A stretch of 64,000 nucleotides of DNA. Source: Pseudomonas triticicola (GTDB lineage Bacteria > Pseudomonadota > Gammaproteobacteria > Pseudomonadales > Pseudomonadaceae). Positions 27,372-37,457 of the stretch are shown here, piece after piece. A program made the position numbers and the translations under genes. The first letter of the stretch is position 1. The number at the start of each line of letters is the position of its first letter. Under the pieces are notes generated by a model that was not told the DNA's origin, ran no database searches, and worked only from the letters and a program-made list of their open reading frames with translations. Where the stretch lies: assembly GCF_019145375.1 (NCBI RefSeq), contig NZ_JAHSTX010000001.1:4799501-4863500 (forward strand). Reading direction: 5' to 3'.

Positions 27372-29381
27372 CTAGCGCTTTAACATCGCGCGTATGTCAG
27401 CCAATGCGCTATTGCCACGCACGGCTTTGACTTCAGTCGGGGTGTCGTCGTTGCCTTCCCAGGCCAGATCGTCCGGTGGCAGTTCATCGAGGAAGCGGCT
27501 CGGCGCGCAGTCGATGATTTCACCGTACTGCTTGCGCTTGGCTGCGAAGGTGAAGGCCAGGGTCTGGCGGGCGCGGGTGATGCCCACGTAGGCCAGGCGG
27601 CGTTCTTCTTCGATGGTGTCGGCTTCGATGCTGGAACGGTGCGGGAGGATTTCCTCTTCCATGCCCATGATGAACACGTAGGGAAATTCCAGCCCTTTGG
27701 ACGCATGCAGCGTCATCATCTGCACACCTTCGGCACCGTCCTCTTCTTCCTGCTGGCGCTCAAGCATGTCACGCAGCACCAGTTTGCCGATGGCGTCTTC
27801 GACGGTCATTTCGCCGTCTTCGTCTTTCTCGAGGGTGTTTTTCAACGCCTCGATCAGGAACCAGACGTTGCCCATGCGGTAGTCGGCAGCCTTGTCGCTG
27901 GAGCTGTTGGTACGCAGCCAGTTCTCGTAGTCGATGTCCATGACCATGCTGCGCAGCGCCGAGATCGGATCTTCGCCGGCGCACTGCTCGCGGACCTTGT
28001 CCATGAAGCGCTTGAAGCGCGCCAGGCGATCAGTAAAGCGGCTGTCGAGATGTTCGCCGAGGCCAATTTCGTCGGTGGCGGCGTACATCGAGATCTTGCG
28101 CTCGGTGGCGTAGTTGCCGAGCTTTTCCAGGGTGGTCGAGCCGATCTCGCGACGCGGCACGTTGATCACGCGCAGGAAGGCGTTGTCGTCATCCGGGTTG
28201 ACGATCAGGCGGAAGTAGGCCATCAGGTCCTTCACTTCCTGGCGACCGAAGAAGCTGTTGCCGCCGCTCAGGCGATACGGCACCTGATGGTGTTGCAGCT
28301 TCAATTCGATCAACTTGGCCTGGTAGTTACCGCGATAAAGAATGGCGAAATCGCTGTACGGGCGGTCGGTGCGCAAGTGCAGGCTGAGGATTTCCATGGC
28401 CACGCGCTCGGCTTCGGCGTCCTCGTTGCGGCAGCGGATCACGCGGATCTCGTCGCCGTGGCCCATCTCGCTCCACAACTGTTTTTCGAATTCGTGCGGG
28501 TTGTTCGAGATCAGTACGTTGGCGCAGCGCAGGATGCGGCTGGTGGAGCGGTAGTTCTGCTCGAGCATTACCACTTTCAGGGACGGGTAGTCGTCCTTAA
28601 GCAGCATCAGGTTTTCCGGGCGCGCGCCACGCCAGGCGTAGATCGACTGGTCGTCGTCGCCCACCACGGTGAACTGGTTGCGCTTGCCGATGAGCATTTT
28701 CACCAGCAGGTACTGGCTGGCGTTGGTGTCCTGGTATTCGTCGACCAGCAGGTAGCGCACCTTGTTCTGCCACTTTTCGAGAATGTCGGCGTGTTCTTCG
28801 AAGAGCTTTACCGGCAGCAGGATCAGGTCATCGAAGTCCACCGCGTTGAACGCCTTGAGCGTGCGCTGATAGTGGGTGTAGACGATGGCAGCGGTCTGCT
28901 CCTTGGGATTGCGCGCGTTTTCCAAGGCCTGGGCGGGCAGGATCAGGTCGTTTTTCCAGGCGCCGATCATGTTCTTGATCTCGTCGACGCCGTCGTCGCC
29001 TGCGTATTCCTTCTGCATGATGTCGGTCATCAGGGCTTTGACGTCGGTCTCGTCGAAGATCGAGAAACCGGGTTTGTAGCCCAGCCGCGCATGCTCCTTG
29101 CGGATGATGTTCAGGCCCAGGTTGTGGAAGGTGCAGACGGTCAGGCCACGCCCTTCGCCGGCACGCAGCAGGGTGCCGACCCGCTCCTTCATCTCGCGCG
29201 CAGCCTTGTTGGTAAAAGTCATGGCGACGATGTACTGGGCGCGGATGCCGCAGTTCTGGATCAGGTGCGCGATCTTGCGCGTGATCACGCTGGTCTTGCC
29301 GGAGCCAGCACCGGCGAGCACCAATAGAGGGCCGCCGACGTAGTTCACGGCTTCTTGCTGCCGGGGATTGAGTCGGGACAT
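27372..29381 (-). CDS. rep: ATP-dependent DNA helicase Rep
   Basis: Rep is a 3'-5' superfamily 1 helicase that helps replication forks past proteins on DNA. The 669-residue sequence has Walker A AGAGSGKT at 23-30, Walker B LLVDEYQDTN, the QSIYAWRGA motif III region and VMLEQNYRST (motif IV). It also carries the C-terminal MTLHASKGLEFPYVF. The length matches E. coli Rep (673). Confidence 0.97.
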   Translation of the reverse strand: MSRLNPRQQEAVNYVGGPLLVLAGAGSGKTSVITRKIAHLIQNCGIRAQYIVAMTFTNKAAREMKERVGTLLRAGEGRGLTVCTFHNLGLNIIRKEHARLGYKPGFSIFDETDVKALMTDIMQKEYAGDDGVDEIKNMIGAWKNDLILPAQALENARNPKEQTAAIVYTHYQRTLKAFNAVDFDDLILLPVKLFEEHADILEKWQNKVRYLLVDEYQDTNASQYLLVKMLIGKRNQFTVVGDDDQSIYAWRGARPENLMLLKDDYPSLKVVMLEQNYRSTSRILRCANVLISNNPHEFEKQLWSEMGHGDEIRVIRCRNEDAEAERVAMEILSLHLRTDRPYSDFAILYRGNYQAKLIELKLQHHQVPYRLSGGNSFFGRQEVKDLMAYFRLIVNPDDDNAFLRVINVPRREIGSTTLEKLGNYATERKISMYAATDEIGLGEHLDSRFTDRLARFKRFMDKVREQCAGEDPISALRSMVMDIDYENWLRTNSSSDKAADYRMGNVWFLIEALKNTLEKDEDGEMTVEDAIGKLVLRDMLERQQEEEDGAEGVQMMTLHASKGLEFPYVFIMGMEEEILPHRSSIEADTIEEERRLAYVGITRARQTLAFTFAAKRKQYGEIIDCAPSRFLDELPPDDLAWEGNDDTPTEVKAVRGNSALADIRAMLKR

Positions 29382-29653
29382 ACGAAAATTCGGGAGTCGT
29401 TGACGAAATGGGCCGGCATTTTAACAGGCTCAGCGATTTCTGCTGCTCTGTCCGACTTGTGACGCAGCACGCGATTCAGATTTGCCGCTTTTGTTACTTT
29501 CACGCAGGATACGCGGGGATTTTGCGGCTAATGTTCTCATTCGTGACACAAAATAACGTTTCGATGCCGTTGTCATCAGACAACGCATTGGTCATTGTTC
29601 AGCACACCGGCATAATGCCCCGCCTACATCATTGCAGAGTCTAGGGAGTCAGC

Positions 29654-31330
29654 TTGTCTACGCCTGTCGAACCCTTGCGTTTGCTGCTACTGGCCGAAGA
29701 GCCGGCGTGGACAGCGTTGTTGCGTGAGTGTCTGGCTCCGATGGGGAGCGCGGCGGTGCTGATCAGCGCGCCGAACTGGGATTCGGTCAGCCGCCTGTTC
29801 GAGGACAACCGCCACGCGGTACTGCTGACCCTGCCAGCGTTGCAACCGCCGCCCGGGCGCTGCAGCCTGCCGACCGTTCTGCTGCTGGAGCACGAGCCGG
29901 CCACCGCGCCGGTCGGTGTCAGCGACTGGCTGGTGTTCGACGCCCTCGACGCCGGCATGCTCCAGCGTTGCCTGCGCCATGTGCGCGAGCGCGGCGTGCT
30001 GGAAAACACTCTTCAGCGCCTCGCCGAACAAGACCCGCTGACCGGTATCGCCAACCGTCAGGGCTTCCAGACCCTGCTCACCGCGCGCCTTGCCGAAGGT
30101 GACGGTCGCGGTCTCGCCCTCGCCCTCGGCCATCTCGATCTCGACAACTTCCGCCATGCCAACGATGCCCTTGGTCATCAGGCCGGCGATCGCTTGATCC
30201 TGCAAGTGGTCGCGCGGCTGAAAAGTCAGCTGGAGGCCGGCGATCAACTGGCACGGCTGGGCAGCGATGAGTTCGCCCTGCTGATCGACACCCGCCGTGC
30301 ACCGCAACGCGCCGAGTGGATGGCCGAACGCATCACCGAGGCGTTGGCCGAACCTTATTGGGTCGACGGCGAGAGCCTGCTGATCGGCTCCAGCCTTGGC
30401 ATCGCCCACGCTCGCGCCAATGGCGGTGCCGATCCTTTGATGTGGCACGCCCATATCGCCATGCAGCAGGCCAAGAGCACGCAGGGCTGCACCTTTCATA
30501 TCTTCAACGAACGCATCAATCGCAACGCGCGCAGCATGGCCGATCTCGAAAGCGAACTGCGCCGAGCCCTGCGCCGCGATGAGCTGGAGCTGCATTACCA
30601 GCCACGCCTGAATCTCGACGATGGCCAGATTGTCGGGCTCGAAGCGCTGGTGCGCTGGCGTCATGGTGAGCGCGGTCTGTTGCCACCAAGCGAATTTGTA
30701 CCGCTGGCCGAACAAAGTGGTCTGATCGTGCCATTGGGCTACTGGGTGATTTCCCGCGCCTTGCGCGATATGCAGGCCTTGCGCGAGCAGGGGCTGCCGG
30801 CGCTGCACATGGCGATCAACCTGTCGTTCCGCCAGTTTCAGGACAGCCAGTTGCTGCCGACGCTCAGCCGCCTGATTGCCGAACGCGGCGTCGAGGCGCA
30901 GTGGCTGGAATTCGAACTGACCGAAACCGCAGTGATGCGGCGCAGCGATCTGGTCAAACAGACCATGGACGCCCTCGGCCGCCTCGGCGTGCGCTTCTCG
31001 CTGGACGATTTCGGCACCGGGTTTTCATCATTCGTGCACCTCAACAGCCTGCCCATCACCTTGCTGAAGATCGACAAGAGTTTTGTCGGCGGCATGGAAC
31101 AGCGCGAAGAGAACCGCAAACTGGTGCACGCGATGATCAACCTTGCGCACAACCTGCACCTGGAAGTAGTTGCCGAAGGGGTCGAGACGCCGGAGCAACT
31201 GGAGTTGCTGCGCGGGTTCGGCTGCGATCAGGTGCAGGGTTACCTGATCAGCCGACCGCTGCCGTTGGATGAGTTGGTGGAATATCTGACCTTTGGAGCC
31301 AGTCAGCAGGCTTCGGTGGAAGCCATTTAA
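29654..31330 (+). CDS. Response-regulator-like GGDEF-EAL protein (ProE-type)
   Basis: The 558-residue protein has a short N-terminal receiver-like region (1-115), a GGDEF domain whose active motif is degenerate (RLGSDEFALL), and a C-terminal EAL domain with intact QPRLNLDDGQIVGLEALVRW. The EAL signature and the later SLDDFGTGFSS loop indicate a c-di-GMP phosphodiesterase. The GSDEF loop suggests that the GGDEF half is regulatory. The start is TTG 29654 after AGGGAG. PAO1 has a phosphodiesterase (ProE) in the same place beside rep. Confidence 0.88.
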   Translation: MSTPVEPLRLLLLAEEPAWTALLRECLAPMGSAAVLISAPNWDSVSRLFEDNRHAVLLTLPALQPPPGRCSLPTVLLLEHEPATAPVGVSDWLVFDALDAGMLQRCLRHVRERGVLENTLQRLAEQDPLTGIANRQGFQTLLTARLAEGDGRGLALALGHLDLDNFRHANDALGHQAGDRLILQVVARLKSQLEAGDQLARLGSDEFALLIDTRRAPQRAEWMAERITEALAEPYWVDGESLLIGSSLGIAHARANGGADPLMWHAHIAMQQAKSTQGCTFHIFNERINRNARSMADLESELRRALRRDELELHYQPRLNLDDGQIVGLEALVRWRHGERGLLPPSEFVPLAEQSGLIVPLGYWVISRALRDMQALREQGLPALHMAINLSFRQFQDSQLLPTLSRLIAERGVEAQWLEFELTETAVMRRSDLVKQTMDALGRLGVRFSLDDFGTGFSSFVHLNSLPITLLKIDKSFVGGMEQREENRKLVHAMINLAHNLHLEVVAEGVETPEQLELLRGFGCDQVQGYLISRPLPLDELVEYLTFGASQQASVEAI

Positions 31331-31404
31331 AAGATCGCAGCCTTCGGCAGCTCCTACCTTGGAATGTGTTCCCTTGTAGGAGCCGCCGAAGGCTGCGATC
31401 TTTT
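31331..31404. repeat. REPIN, GATCGCAGCCTTCGGCAG family
   Basis: AAGATCGCAGCCTTCGGCAG and its inverted copy exactly fill the gap between the stop codons of the GGDEF-EAL and MATE genes. As RNA it is a strong hairpin on both strands, so it probably serves as a shared terminator. Confidence 0.92.
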
Positions 31405-31408
31405 GATC

Positions 31409-32809
31409 TTAATCCGCGCCGATGGCCTCGAACCTCTCTGCAACTGGCTCGCGCCGAATCATCCGCTGCATCTTCCACTCGAATGCCAGCGTCAGGCTCA
31501 CCGCCGCGCACGCCAGGCCCAGCGCCAGACCCCACCAGACACCCGTCGGCCCCCAATTGAGATGGAAAGCCATCCACCACGCCGCTGGCGCGCCAATCAG
31601 CCAATAGCAAGCCAGCCCCACGAGAAACGTAGTCTTGGCATCCTTGAGCCCGCGAATACAGCCCATGGCAATCGTCTGCGTGCCGTCGAACAGCTCGAAC
31701 CACGCCGCTACTGCCAACAGGCTCACCGCCAGACGGATCACTTCGGCAAACGCCGGATCGTTGTGGTCAAGGAACAGGCCGACCAACTGGTTGGGCCACA
31801 GCCAGAACACCAAGGCAAAGCCGAGCATCACCACGGCGCCGAAGGCGATGCCGACACGCCCGGACATGCGCGCATCGACCAGTTGCCCGGCGCCATAGTG
31901 CTGGCCGACGCGCATGGTGATGGCATAGGACATCCCGGCCGGGACCATGAACGCCACCGAAACGATCTGCAGGGCGATCTGATGCGCACCCATTTGCGTG
32001 CTGCCCATGGTGCCCATGCACAGCGCAGCGAAAGCGAACAACCCGACCTCTACCGCATAGGTGCCGCCAATCGGCAGACCCAGGCGCCACAACTCTTTCA
32101 GGTATTGCCGGTTCGGCCGCCCCAGGCCGGCGCGCAACGGATAAGCGTCATACGCCGGATGCCGGCGGATATGCCAGGCCAGCGCCAGTGCCATGCAGTT
32201 GGCGACAATCGCCGTGACCAGGCCGATACCGGTCAGGCCCAGTTTCGGCAGGCCGAACATGCCGGTGATCAGCGCGTAGTTGAGCAGGAAGTTGGCCACC
32301 GTACCGGCGAGGCTGATGACCATCACTGGCGTCGCCCGGCCAATCGCACTGGTAAAACCGCGCAGGGCCATGAAGCTCAGGTAACCGGGCAGGGCGAAGG
32401 GCAGGGCGATGAGAAATTGCCCGGCGGCGTTGACGTTGGTTTCGGTTTGGCCGAACAGCAGCAACACGGGTTTGAGGTTCCACAACAACAGCCCGGCGCC
32501 GAGGGCCATCAGCCAGGCCAGCCACAGTCCGGCCTGGGTCAGGCGTGCGGCACCGATGATGTCGCCGGCACCCTGACGGATTGCCACCAATGTGCCGACC
32601 GCTGCAATCACGCCGATGCAGAAAATCGACACGAACGAGTAGCTCGCGGCACCGAGGCCGCCACCGGCCAGCGCTTCGGGGCTGAGGCGCGCCATCATCA
32701 GGGTGTCGGTCAGCACCATCAGCATGTGCGCCAACTGCGAAGCAATCAGCGGCCCCGCCAGCCGCAGAATGGCCCAGAGTTCGGTACGCACAGGATGCTG
32801 CATGGTCAT
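31409..32809 (-). CDS. MATE-family multidrug exporter (NorM-like)
   Basis: The 466-residue protein has twelve hydrophobic helices in two homologous halves, each with the MatE pattern (RLAGPLIASQLAHMLMVLTD and LWRLGLPIGGTYAVEVGLF). MATE proteins export cationic drugs coupled to Na+ or H+. Starts at 32809 (MTMQHP) or 32803 (MQHP) are possible. The longer frame is upstream of the membrane domain and overlaps the divergent LysR. PAO1 has a MATE gene here as well. Confidence 0.9.
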   Translation of the reverse strand: MTMQHPVRTELWAILRLAGPLIASQLAHMLMVLTDTLMMARLSPEALAGGGLGAASYSFVSIFCIGVIAAVGTLVAIRQGAGDIIGAARLTQAGLWLAWLMALGAGLLLWNLKPVLLLFGQTETNVNAAGQFLIALPFALPGYLSFMALRGFTSAIGRATPVMVISLAGTVANFLLNYALITGMFGLPKLGLTGIGLVTAIVANCMALALAWHIRRHPAYDAYPLRAGLGRPNRQYLKELWRLGLPIGGTYAVEVGLFAFAALCMGTMGSTQMGAHQIALQIVSVAFMVPAGMSYAITMRVGQHYGAGQLVDARMSGRVGIAFGAVVMLGFALVFWLWPNQLVGLFLDHNDPAFAEVIRLAVSLLAVAAWFELFDGTQTIAMGCIRGLKDAKTTFLVGLACYWLIGAPAAWWMAFHLNWGPTGVWWGLALGLACAAVSLTLAFEWKMQRMIRREPVAERFEAIGAD

Positions 32810-32962
32810 CACCACCCAAATATCAGAGGAAGCAGAAGAGCGTCGATTCTCGGCGCTTGGCAGGCTTTGCACAAAGGGATAAAAAGGATGGGTGGCATGA
32901 TTAATACTCATCTTGAATCGTCCTGCCGAATTGGCTGTATCCCCGCTATTGGAGCTTTGTGT

Positions 32963-33883
32963 ATGTCCCGACGCCTTCCGCCGTTGTATGCCCTGCGCGC
33001 ATTCGAAGCTGCAGCGCGACACAGCTCGTTTACCCGCGCGGCGGAAGAACTGTCGATCACCCAGAGCGCGGTCAGTCGGCACATGCGCACTCTTGAAGAA
33101 CACTTCGCCTGCCGGCTGTTTCATCGCAGCGGGCGCAACCTGCAACTGACCGAATCGGCGCGGCTGCTGTTACCCGGTATCCGCGAAGGCTTCGCCGCCC
33201 TTGAGCGCGCCTGCAATACCTTGCGCGCCGAGGACGACATCCTGCGCATGAAAGCGCCATCGACCCTGACCATGCGTTGGCTGCTGGCGCGGTTGAGTCG
33301 CTTCCGCCATTTGCAGCCGGGCAATGAGGTGCAACTGACCAGCGCATGGATGGATATCGATTCGGTGGACTTCAACAATGAACCGTTCGATTGCGCGGTG
33401 TTGCTCAGTGACGGGCATTTCCCGCCGGACTGGGAAGCGAGCCTGCTGTTTCCCGAGGAATTGATTCCGGTCGGAGCGCCGAACCTGCTCAATGACAAAC
33501 CTTGGGACGTAGCGCGTCTGGCGGCTGCTGAACTGCTGCACCCAACCCCGGATCGCCGCGATTGGCGCAGTTGGCTGGAGCGCATGGGTCTGTCCGAGCA
33601 GGTTTCGCTCAAGCGCGGGCAAGTGTTCGATACGCTGGAGCTGGGCATGATCGCCGCGGCGCGTGGCTACGGCGTTTCGATGGGTGATCTGTTGATGGTT
33701 GCCGAAGATATTGCGCAAGGACGCTTGAGCCTGCCGTGGCCGACCGCCGTCGCCAGTGGCCTGAATTATTACCTGGTGTGGCCGAAACCGCGTCCGGGAG
33801 GTGAACGTTTGCGCCGCCTCAGCGATTTTCTCCAAGGCGAAGTCCGTGCCATGCAATTGCCGGCGGTAGAGCGCTTGAGCTGA
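32963..33883 (+). CDS. LysR-family transcriptional regulator
   Basis: The 306-residue protein has an N-terminal winged HTH ([28 protein letters not shown]) and a periplasmic-binding-like effector domain. The wording of the HTH and of [14 protein letters not shown] is that of the GcvA-like subgroup. ATG 32963 is chosen because a GGAG is about ten bases upstream. It is divergent from the MATE exporter, which may be its target. The effector is unknown. Confidence 0.9.
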   Translation: MSRRLPPLYALRAFEAAARHSSFTRAAEELSITQSAVSRHMRTLEEHFACRLFHRSGRNLQLTESARLLLPGIREGFAALERACNTLRAEDDILRMKAPSTLTMRWLLARLSRFRHLQPGNEVQLTSAWMDIDSVDFNNEPFDCAVLLSDGHFPPDWEASLLFPEELIPVGAPNLLNDKPWDVARLAAAELLHPTPDRRDWRSWLERMGLSEQVSLKRGQVFDTLELGMIAAARGYGVSMGDLLMVAEDIAQGRLSLPWPTAVASGLNYYLVWPKPRPGGERLRRLSDFLQGEVRAMQLPAVERLS

Positions 33884-34070
33884 AACGTTCGAGCCGGCAC
33901 AATGCCACTACTGCGCCATACCCACGCAATCCGCTCAAGTATTCGGTTTTACCGCCGACTACGAGCATGTGGAACCGTCGTGCCGGTTCCGCGCTACCCC
34001 CATTATTAGAATATTTTCCGGGCAATTACCGCGATCAAGGAGGATTCGGTGGCTCGGCCAGGAGCTGTTC

Positions 34071-36047
34071 ATGTCTCAACCTCGTGCTCGGATCGCCTCG
34101 CAGCTGGGCCTTGCCCTTGCTGTGATACTGGCGATAGTCATCAGCGGCAGTACGGTGTTCGCCTTGCGTTCGCTGGATTCCGCCAACCTCGCCACCCGTG
34201 AAGAGCATCTGGCCAGTGAGGCCCGGCTGCTGGCCGATCAGCTGAGTACCTTCCACGGTACGCTGCGCGAAAGCACCCTGCGCCTGAGCGGGCTGTTCGA
34301 AAAGCGCTTCGGCAGTGGTTTGAGTGTGCACCCCGATCAGCCAGTGACCGTGGCCGGCGTGCAGACTCCGGGCCTGCATCTGGGCAACGAGGTGCTGAAC
34401 AACAACTTCAAGGAAGTTGACGAGTTCAAGCAGATGACCGCTGGTGTGGCCACGGTATTCGTGCGCAGCGGCGAAGACTTCATCCGCGTCAGCACCAACG
34501 TCAGCAAGCAGGACGGCACCCGTGCCATCGGCACCGTGCTCGATCATGCCAACCCGGCGTACGCGAAGTTGATGGCGGGGCAGAGTTATGTCGGCCGCTC
34601 GTTGCTCTTCGAGCGCTACTACATGTCGCAGTACACCCCGGTGCGCGATGCGGGCGGCAAGATCATCGCCGTGCTGTACGTCGGCTTCGACTACACCGAC
34701 GCGCAGAACGCGCAGTTCGCCAATCTCAAGCGCTTCCGCATTGGCAAGACCGGCTCGCTGGCGCTGCTCGACGAGCAGAACAAATGGCTGGTGCCGATTG
34801 CCGGCGTCGAAAACCTGGATCAAGCCGCCCCGACCATCAACAACCTGGTGAAAACCCCGGGCAAGGGTGAGTTCTGGAGCGACAAGGGTGAGGACTTCTA
34901 CAGCATCGCCGTGCCGTTCGAAGGTGGCCCGTGGTCGGTGGTGGCGAGCATGCCGAAAGCCGAGATCCGCGCGGTGACCTGGAGCGTCGGTACGCAACTG
35001 GCGATCGGCAGCCTGCTGGCGATGTTGCTCGCGGTCGGTTCCGTGGTCTGGCTGCTGCGCAGCAAACTCGCGCCGCTGGGCGATCTGGTGCGTCAGGCCG
35101 AGGCTTTGGGTGCTGGTGATCTGAGTGTGCGGCTGAACGTATCGAGCCACGATGAAATCGGTCAGCTGTCCCGCGCGTTCAACCAGATGAGCCAGGCGCT
35201 GTCGACCATGGTCGAGCACATCCGCCGCGCTTCGGAAGAGGTCAACAGCCGTGCGCAGGCGCTGTCCGGTTTGTCCGGCGGTGCGTATGAAGGCATGGAG
35301 CAGCAGTCGGGCGAAATCACCAGCATGGCCGGCGCCGTGGAAGAGTTCAGCGCCACCTCGCTGAACATTGCCGACAACATGGGCGCGACCCAGCGCCTGG
35401 CGCAGGAAAACGCTCAGCAGACCCAGATCGGCCGCAGCTCGATGGAAGAGGCGTCGTCGTCGCTGGAGCAGATCGCTGGCGCGCTGAACAGCACCGCCAG
35501 CGTGATCAACACGCTGGGGCAGCGCTCGCAGGAAATCGGCGGCATCGTGGGTGTGATCACCTCCATCGCCGAGCAGACCAACCTTCTGGCACTTAACGCA
35601 GCAATCGAAGCTGCCCGTGCTGGTGAGCAGGGGCGCGGTTTTGCCGTGGTCGCGGACGAAGTGCGCAGCCTCGCCTCGCGTACCCGCCAGGCGACCGATG
35701 AAATCTCCAGCATGATCCACAGCATCCAACAGGAAACCGGCAACGCGATCAGCACCATGGAACAGGGCAATGTGCTGATGCAGGAAGGCCTGTCGCGCAA
35801 CGCCAATGTCGCCTCGGCGCTGGCGCGGATCGATGAGCAGAGCCGTTCGGCAGGCCAGCAGTTCGCCGCGATCACCACCGCCACTCAGGAACAAAGCAGC
35901 ACTGCAACGTTGCTGAGCAGCAACTTGCAGAGCATCGCCTTGGCCAACAGCGAACAGCGCGAGGTTGTGTCGAACCTGGCTGTCACCGCGAAAGAGCTGG
36001 AGAAGCTGGCGGCGGATCTGCGTTCCGAGGTTGATCGCTTCCGTTGA
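34071..36047 (+). CDS. Methyl-accepting chemotaxis protein with Cache domain
   Basis: The 658-residue chemoreceptor has a first transmembrane helix at about residues 12-32 and a large periplasmic Cache 3/Cache 2-type sensor. A second helix near 305-328 is followed by a HAMP domain and a cytoplasmic signalling hairpin with [20 protein letters not shown]. Ligand unknown. ATG 34071 follows CAGGAG by seven bases; a longer upstream frame was not used. No chemotaxis gene lies beside it, as for many scattered receptors. Confidence 0.92.
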   Translation: MSQPRARIASQLGLALAVILAIVISGSTVFALRSLDSANLATREEHLASEARLLADQLSTFHGTLRESTLRLSGLFEKRFGSGLSVHPDQPVTVAGVQTPGLHLGNEVLNNNFKEVDEFKQMTAGVATVFVRSGEDFIRVSTNVSKQDGTRAIGTVLDHANPAYAKLMAGQSYVGRSLLFERYYMSQYTPVRDAGGKIIAVLYVGFDYTDAQNAQFANLKRFRIGKTGSLALLDEQNKWLVPIAGVENLDQAAPTINNLVKTPGKGEFWSDKGEDFYSIAVPFEGGPWSVVASMPKAEIRAVTWSVGTQLAIGSLLAMLLAVGSVVWLLRSKLAPLGDLVRQAEALGAGDLSVRLNVSSHDEIGQLSRAFNQMSQALSTMVEHIRRASEEVNSRAQALSGLSGGAYEGMEQQSGEITSMAGAVEEFSATSLNIADNMGATQRLAQENAQQTQIGRSSMEEASSSLEQIAGALNSTASVINTLGQRSQEIGGIVGVITSIAEQTNLLALNAAIEAARAGEQGRGFAVVADEVRSLASRTRQATDEISSMIHSIQQETGNAISTMEQGNVLMQEGLSRNANVASALARIDEQSRSAGQQFAAITTATQEQSSTATLLSSNLQSIALANSEQREVVSNLAVTAKELEKLAADLRSEVDRFR

Positions 36048-36065
36048 TGCGTCTCTGAAACAGCT

Positions 36066-36156
36066 ATCGCGAGCAGGCTCGCTCCCACGGTTTTTGGTGT
36101 GATTCACAAATGTTGTGACTGCCCGAAATCCATGTTGGAGCGAGCTTGCTCGCGAA
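36066..36156. repeat. Degenerate REPIN, GTGGGAGCGAGCC family
   Basis: One arm reads CGCGAGCAGGCTCGCTCCCAC (21 bases, shown here as CGCGAGCAGG and CTCGCTCCCAC). The other reads GTTGGAGCGAGCTTGCTCG with two changes. It separates the chemoreceptor from the next gene. Confidence 0.75.
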
Positions 36157-36242
36157 TGCTCCGGCACAAACCGGTTTTTGCACTTGCTGAAACGTTTCCG
36201 CAGCGCTATAAAAATGGCACAACTCCAATAAAGGCTGCTGCC

Positions 36243-37457
36243 ATGACCCCGCTCAAACTCCTCGTCGCCCTCGGCGCATTCTCTGCCGCTTCTCACGCCA
36301 TGGCTTGGGACTATGTCCTGCTCGACGCCAACACTCCGGCGAAAAACTGGACGATCACCAGTGAGCAACTTGGTGTAAAAACCGCCAAACCGTTCTCCGT
36401 GACCCTGCGTACTCTGCATGGCGGTCGTCAGGAGGGCGTCAGCATTGTCGATATCGATAACGGCACGATGAAGCTGTCGGTCGTGCCGACCCGTGGCATG
36501 AACGTATTGCAAGCTTCGGTGGGCGACGTGCGCATGGGCTGGGATTCGCCGGTCAAGGACGTGGTCAACCCGGCGTTCATCGAACTCAACGGTCGCGGTG
36601 GCCTGGGTTGGCTCGAAGGTTTCAACGAACTGGTCACCCGTTGCGGTTACGAGTGGGTTGGCCATCCCGGCATGGACAACGGCGAATTGCTGACCTTGCA
36701 CGGTCGCGCCGCCAACATCCCGGCCAGCACTGTCACCCTGCACATCGATGAAAAGCCGCCGTATGCCATCACGCTGCGTGGCGAGCTGAAAGAGCAGGCA
36801 TTCAAGAAAGTCGATTTCTCGGTAGCGACCGAACTTGTCACCGAACCGGGCAGCGCCAGCTTCGCCCTCAACGACACCCTGACCAACAACGGCGACTATG
36901 CGAAGGAATATCAGGCGCTGTATCACAGCAACTTCAGCACGCCGTTTCTTGAGCAAGGAGCAAAATTCGCTGCGCCGGTGAAGCAGGTTTCGCCGTTCAA
37001 CGACAAGGCCAAGGGAGATCTGCCCGACTGGCAGACCTATCGCGGGCCAACCAAGGACTACGACGAAACTGTCTACAACGTCGTGCCGTATGCGGACGCC
37101 AAGGGTGACACCCTCACCGTGCTGCACAACAAGGCCGGTAGCCTCGGCGTATCCGTTGGCTTCAATACTCAGCAGCTGCCAGTGTTTTCGCTGTGGAAAA
37201 ACACCGATACCCAAGGGCAGGGCTACGTCACCGGGCTGGAGCCGGGAACCAGTTTTTCCTACAACCGTCGCTATCAGCGGCCGTTGAATCTGGTGCCGAC
37301 CATTGCCCCAAAAGAACATAAACAGTTCCAGATCAGCTACAGCCTGCTGGCCGATAAAGCTGCAGTGGATAAGGCCTTGAAGCGCGTGACTGATATTCAG
37401 GCCGGACGCGATGCTGAAGTGCGTCAGGCACCGCTGGTTGATCTGACTGAGCATTAA
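36243..37457 (+). CDS. Secreted aldose 1-epimerase-like protein (DUF4432)
   Basis: The 404-residue protein has a signal peptide (LLVALGAFSAASHAMA) and then a galactose-mutarotase-like domain of the DUF4432 type. GMNVLQASVGDVRMGWDSP and GRAANIPAS are family stretches. Members are thought to bind or epimerise sugars, but specificity is unknown. Its stop overlaps the convergent comM stop by four bases. The start at 36243 is where the signal peptide begins; an upstream frame lies in repeat sequence. Confidence 0.8.
   Translation: MTPLKLLVALGAFSAASHAMAWDYVLLDANTPAKNWTITSEQLGVKTAKPFSVTLRTLHGGRQEGVSIVDIDNGTMKLSVVPTRGMNVLQASVGDVRMGWDSPVKDVVNPAFIELNGRGGLGWLEGFNELVTRCGYEWVGHPGMDNGELLTLHGRAANIPASTVTLHIDEKPPYAITLRGELKEQAFKKVDFSVATELVTEPGSASFALNDTLTNNGDYAKEYQALYHSNFSTPFLEQGAKFAAPVKQVSPFNDKAKGDLPDWQTYRGPTKDYDETVYNVVPYADAKGDTLTVLHNKAGSLGVSVGFNTQQLPVFSLWKNTDTQGQGYVTGLEPGTSFSYNRRYQRPLNLVPTIAPKEHKQFQISYSLLADKAAVDKALKRVTDIQAGRDAEVRQAPLVDLTEH

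Noticed and set aside
31364..32962. N-terminal extension fused to the LysR regulator
   Set aside because: The extension is antisense to the MATE gene. The LysR HTH begins at the ATG at 32963 with a good ribosome site.
34035..37454. Very long minus-strand frame (over 1100 codons) opposite the chemoreceptor and mutarotase genes
   Set aside because: It spans two well-supported plus-strand genes and a repeat. Its translation is rich in His, Arg and Gln without motifs, typical of shadow frames.
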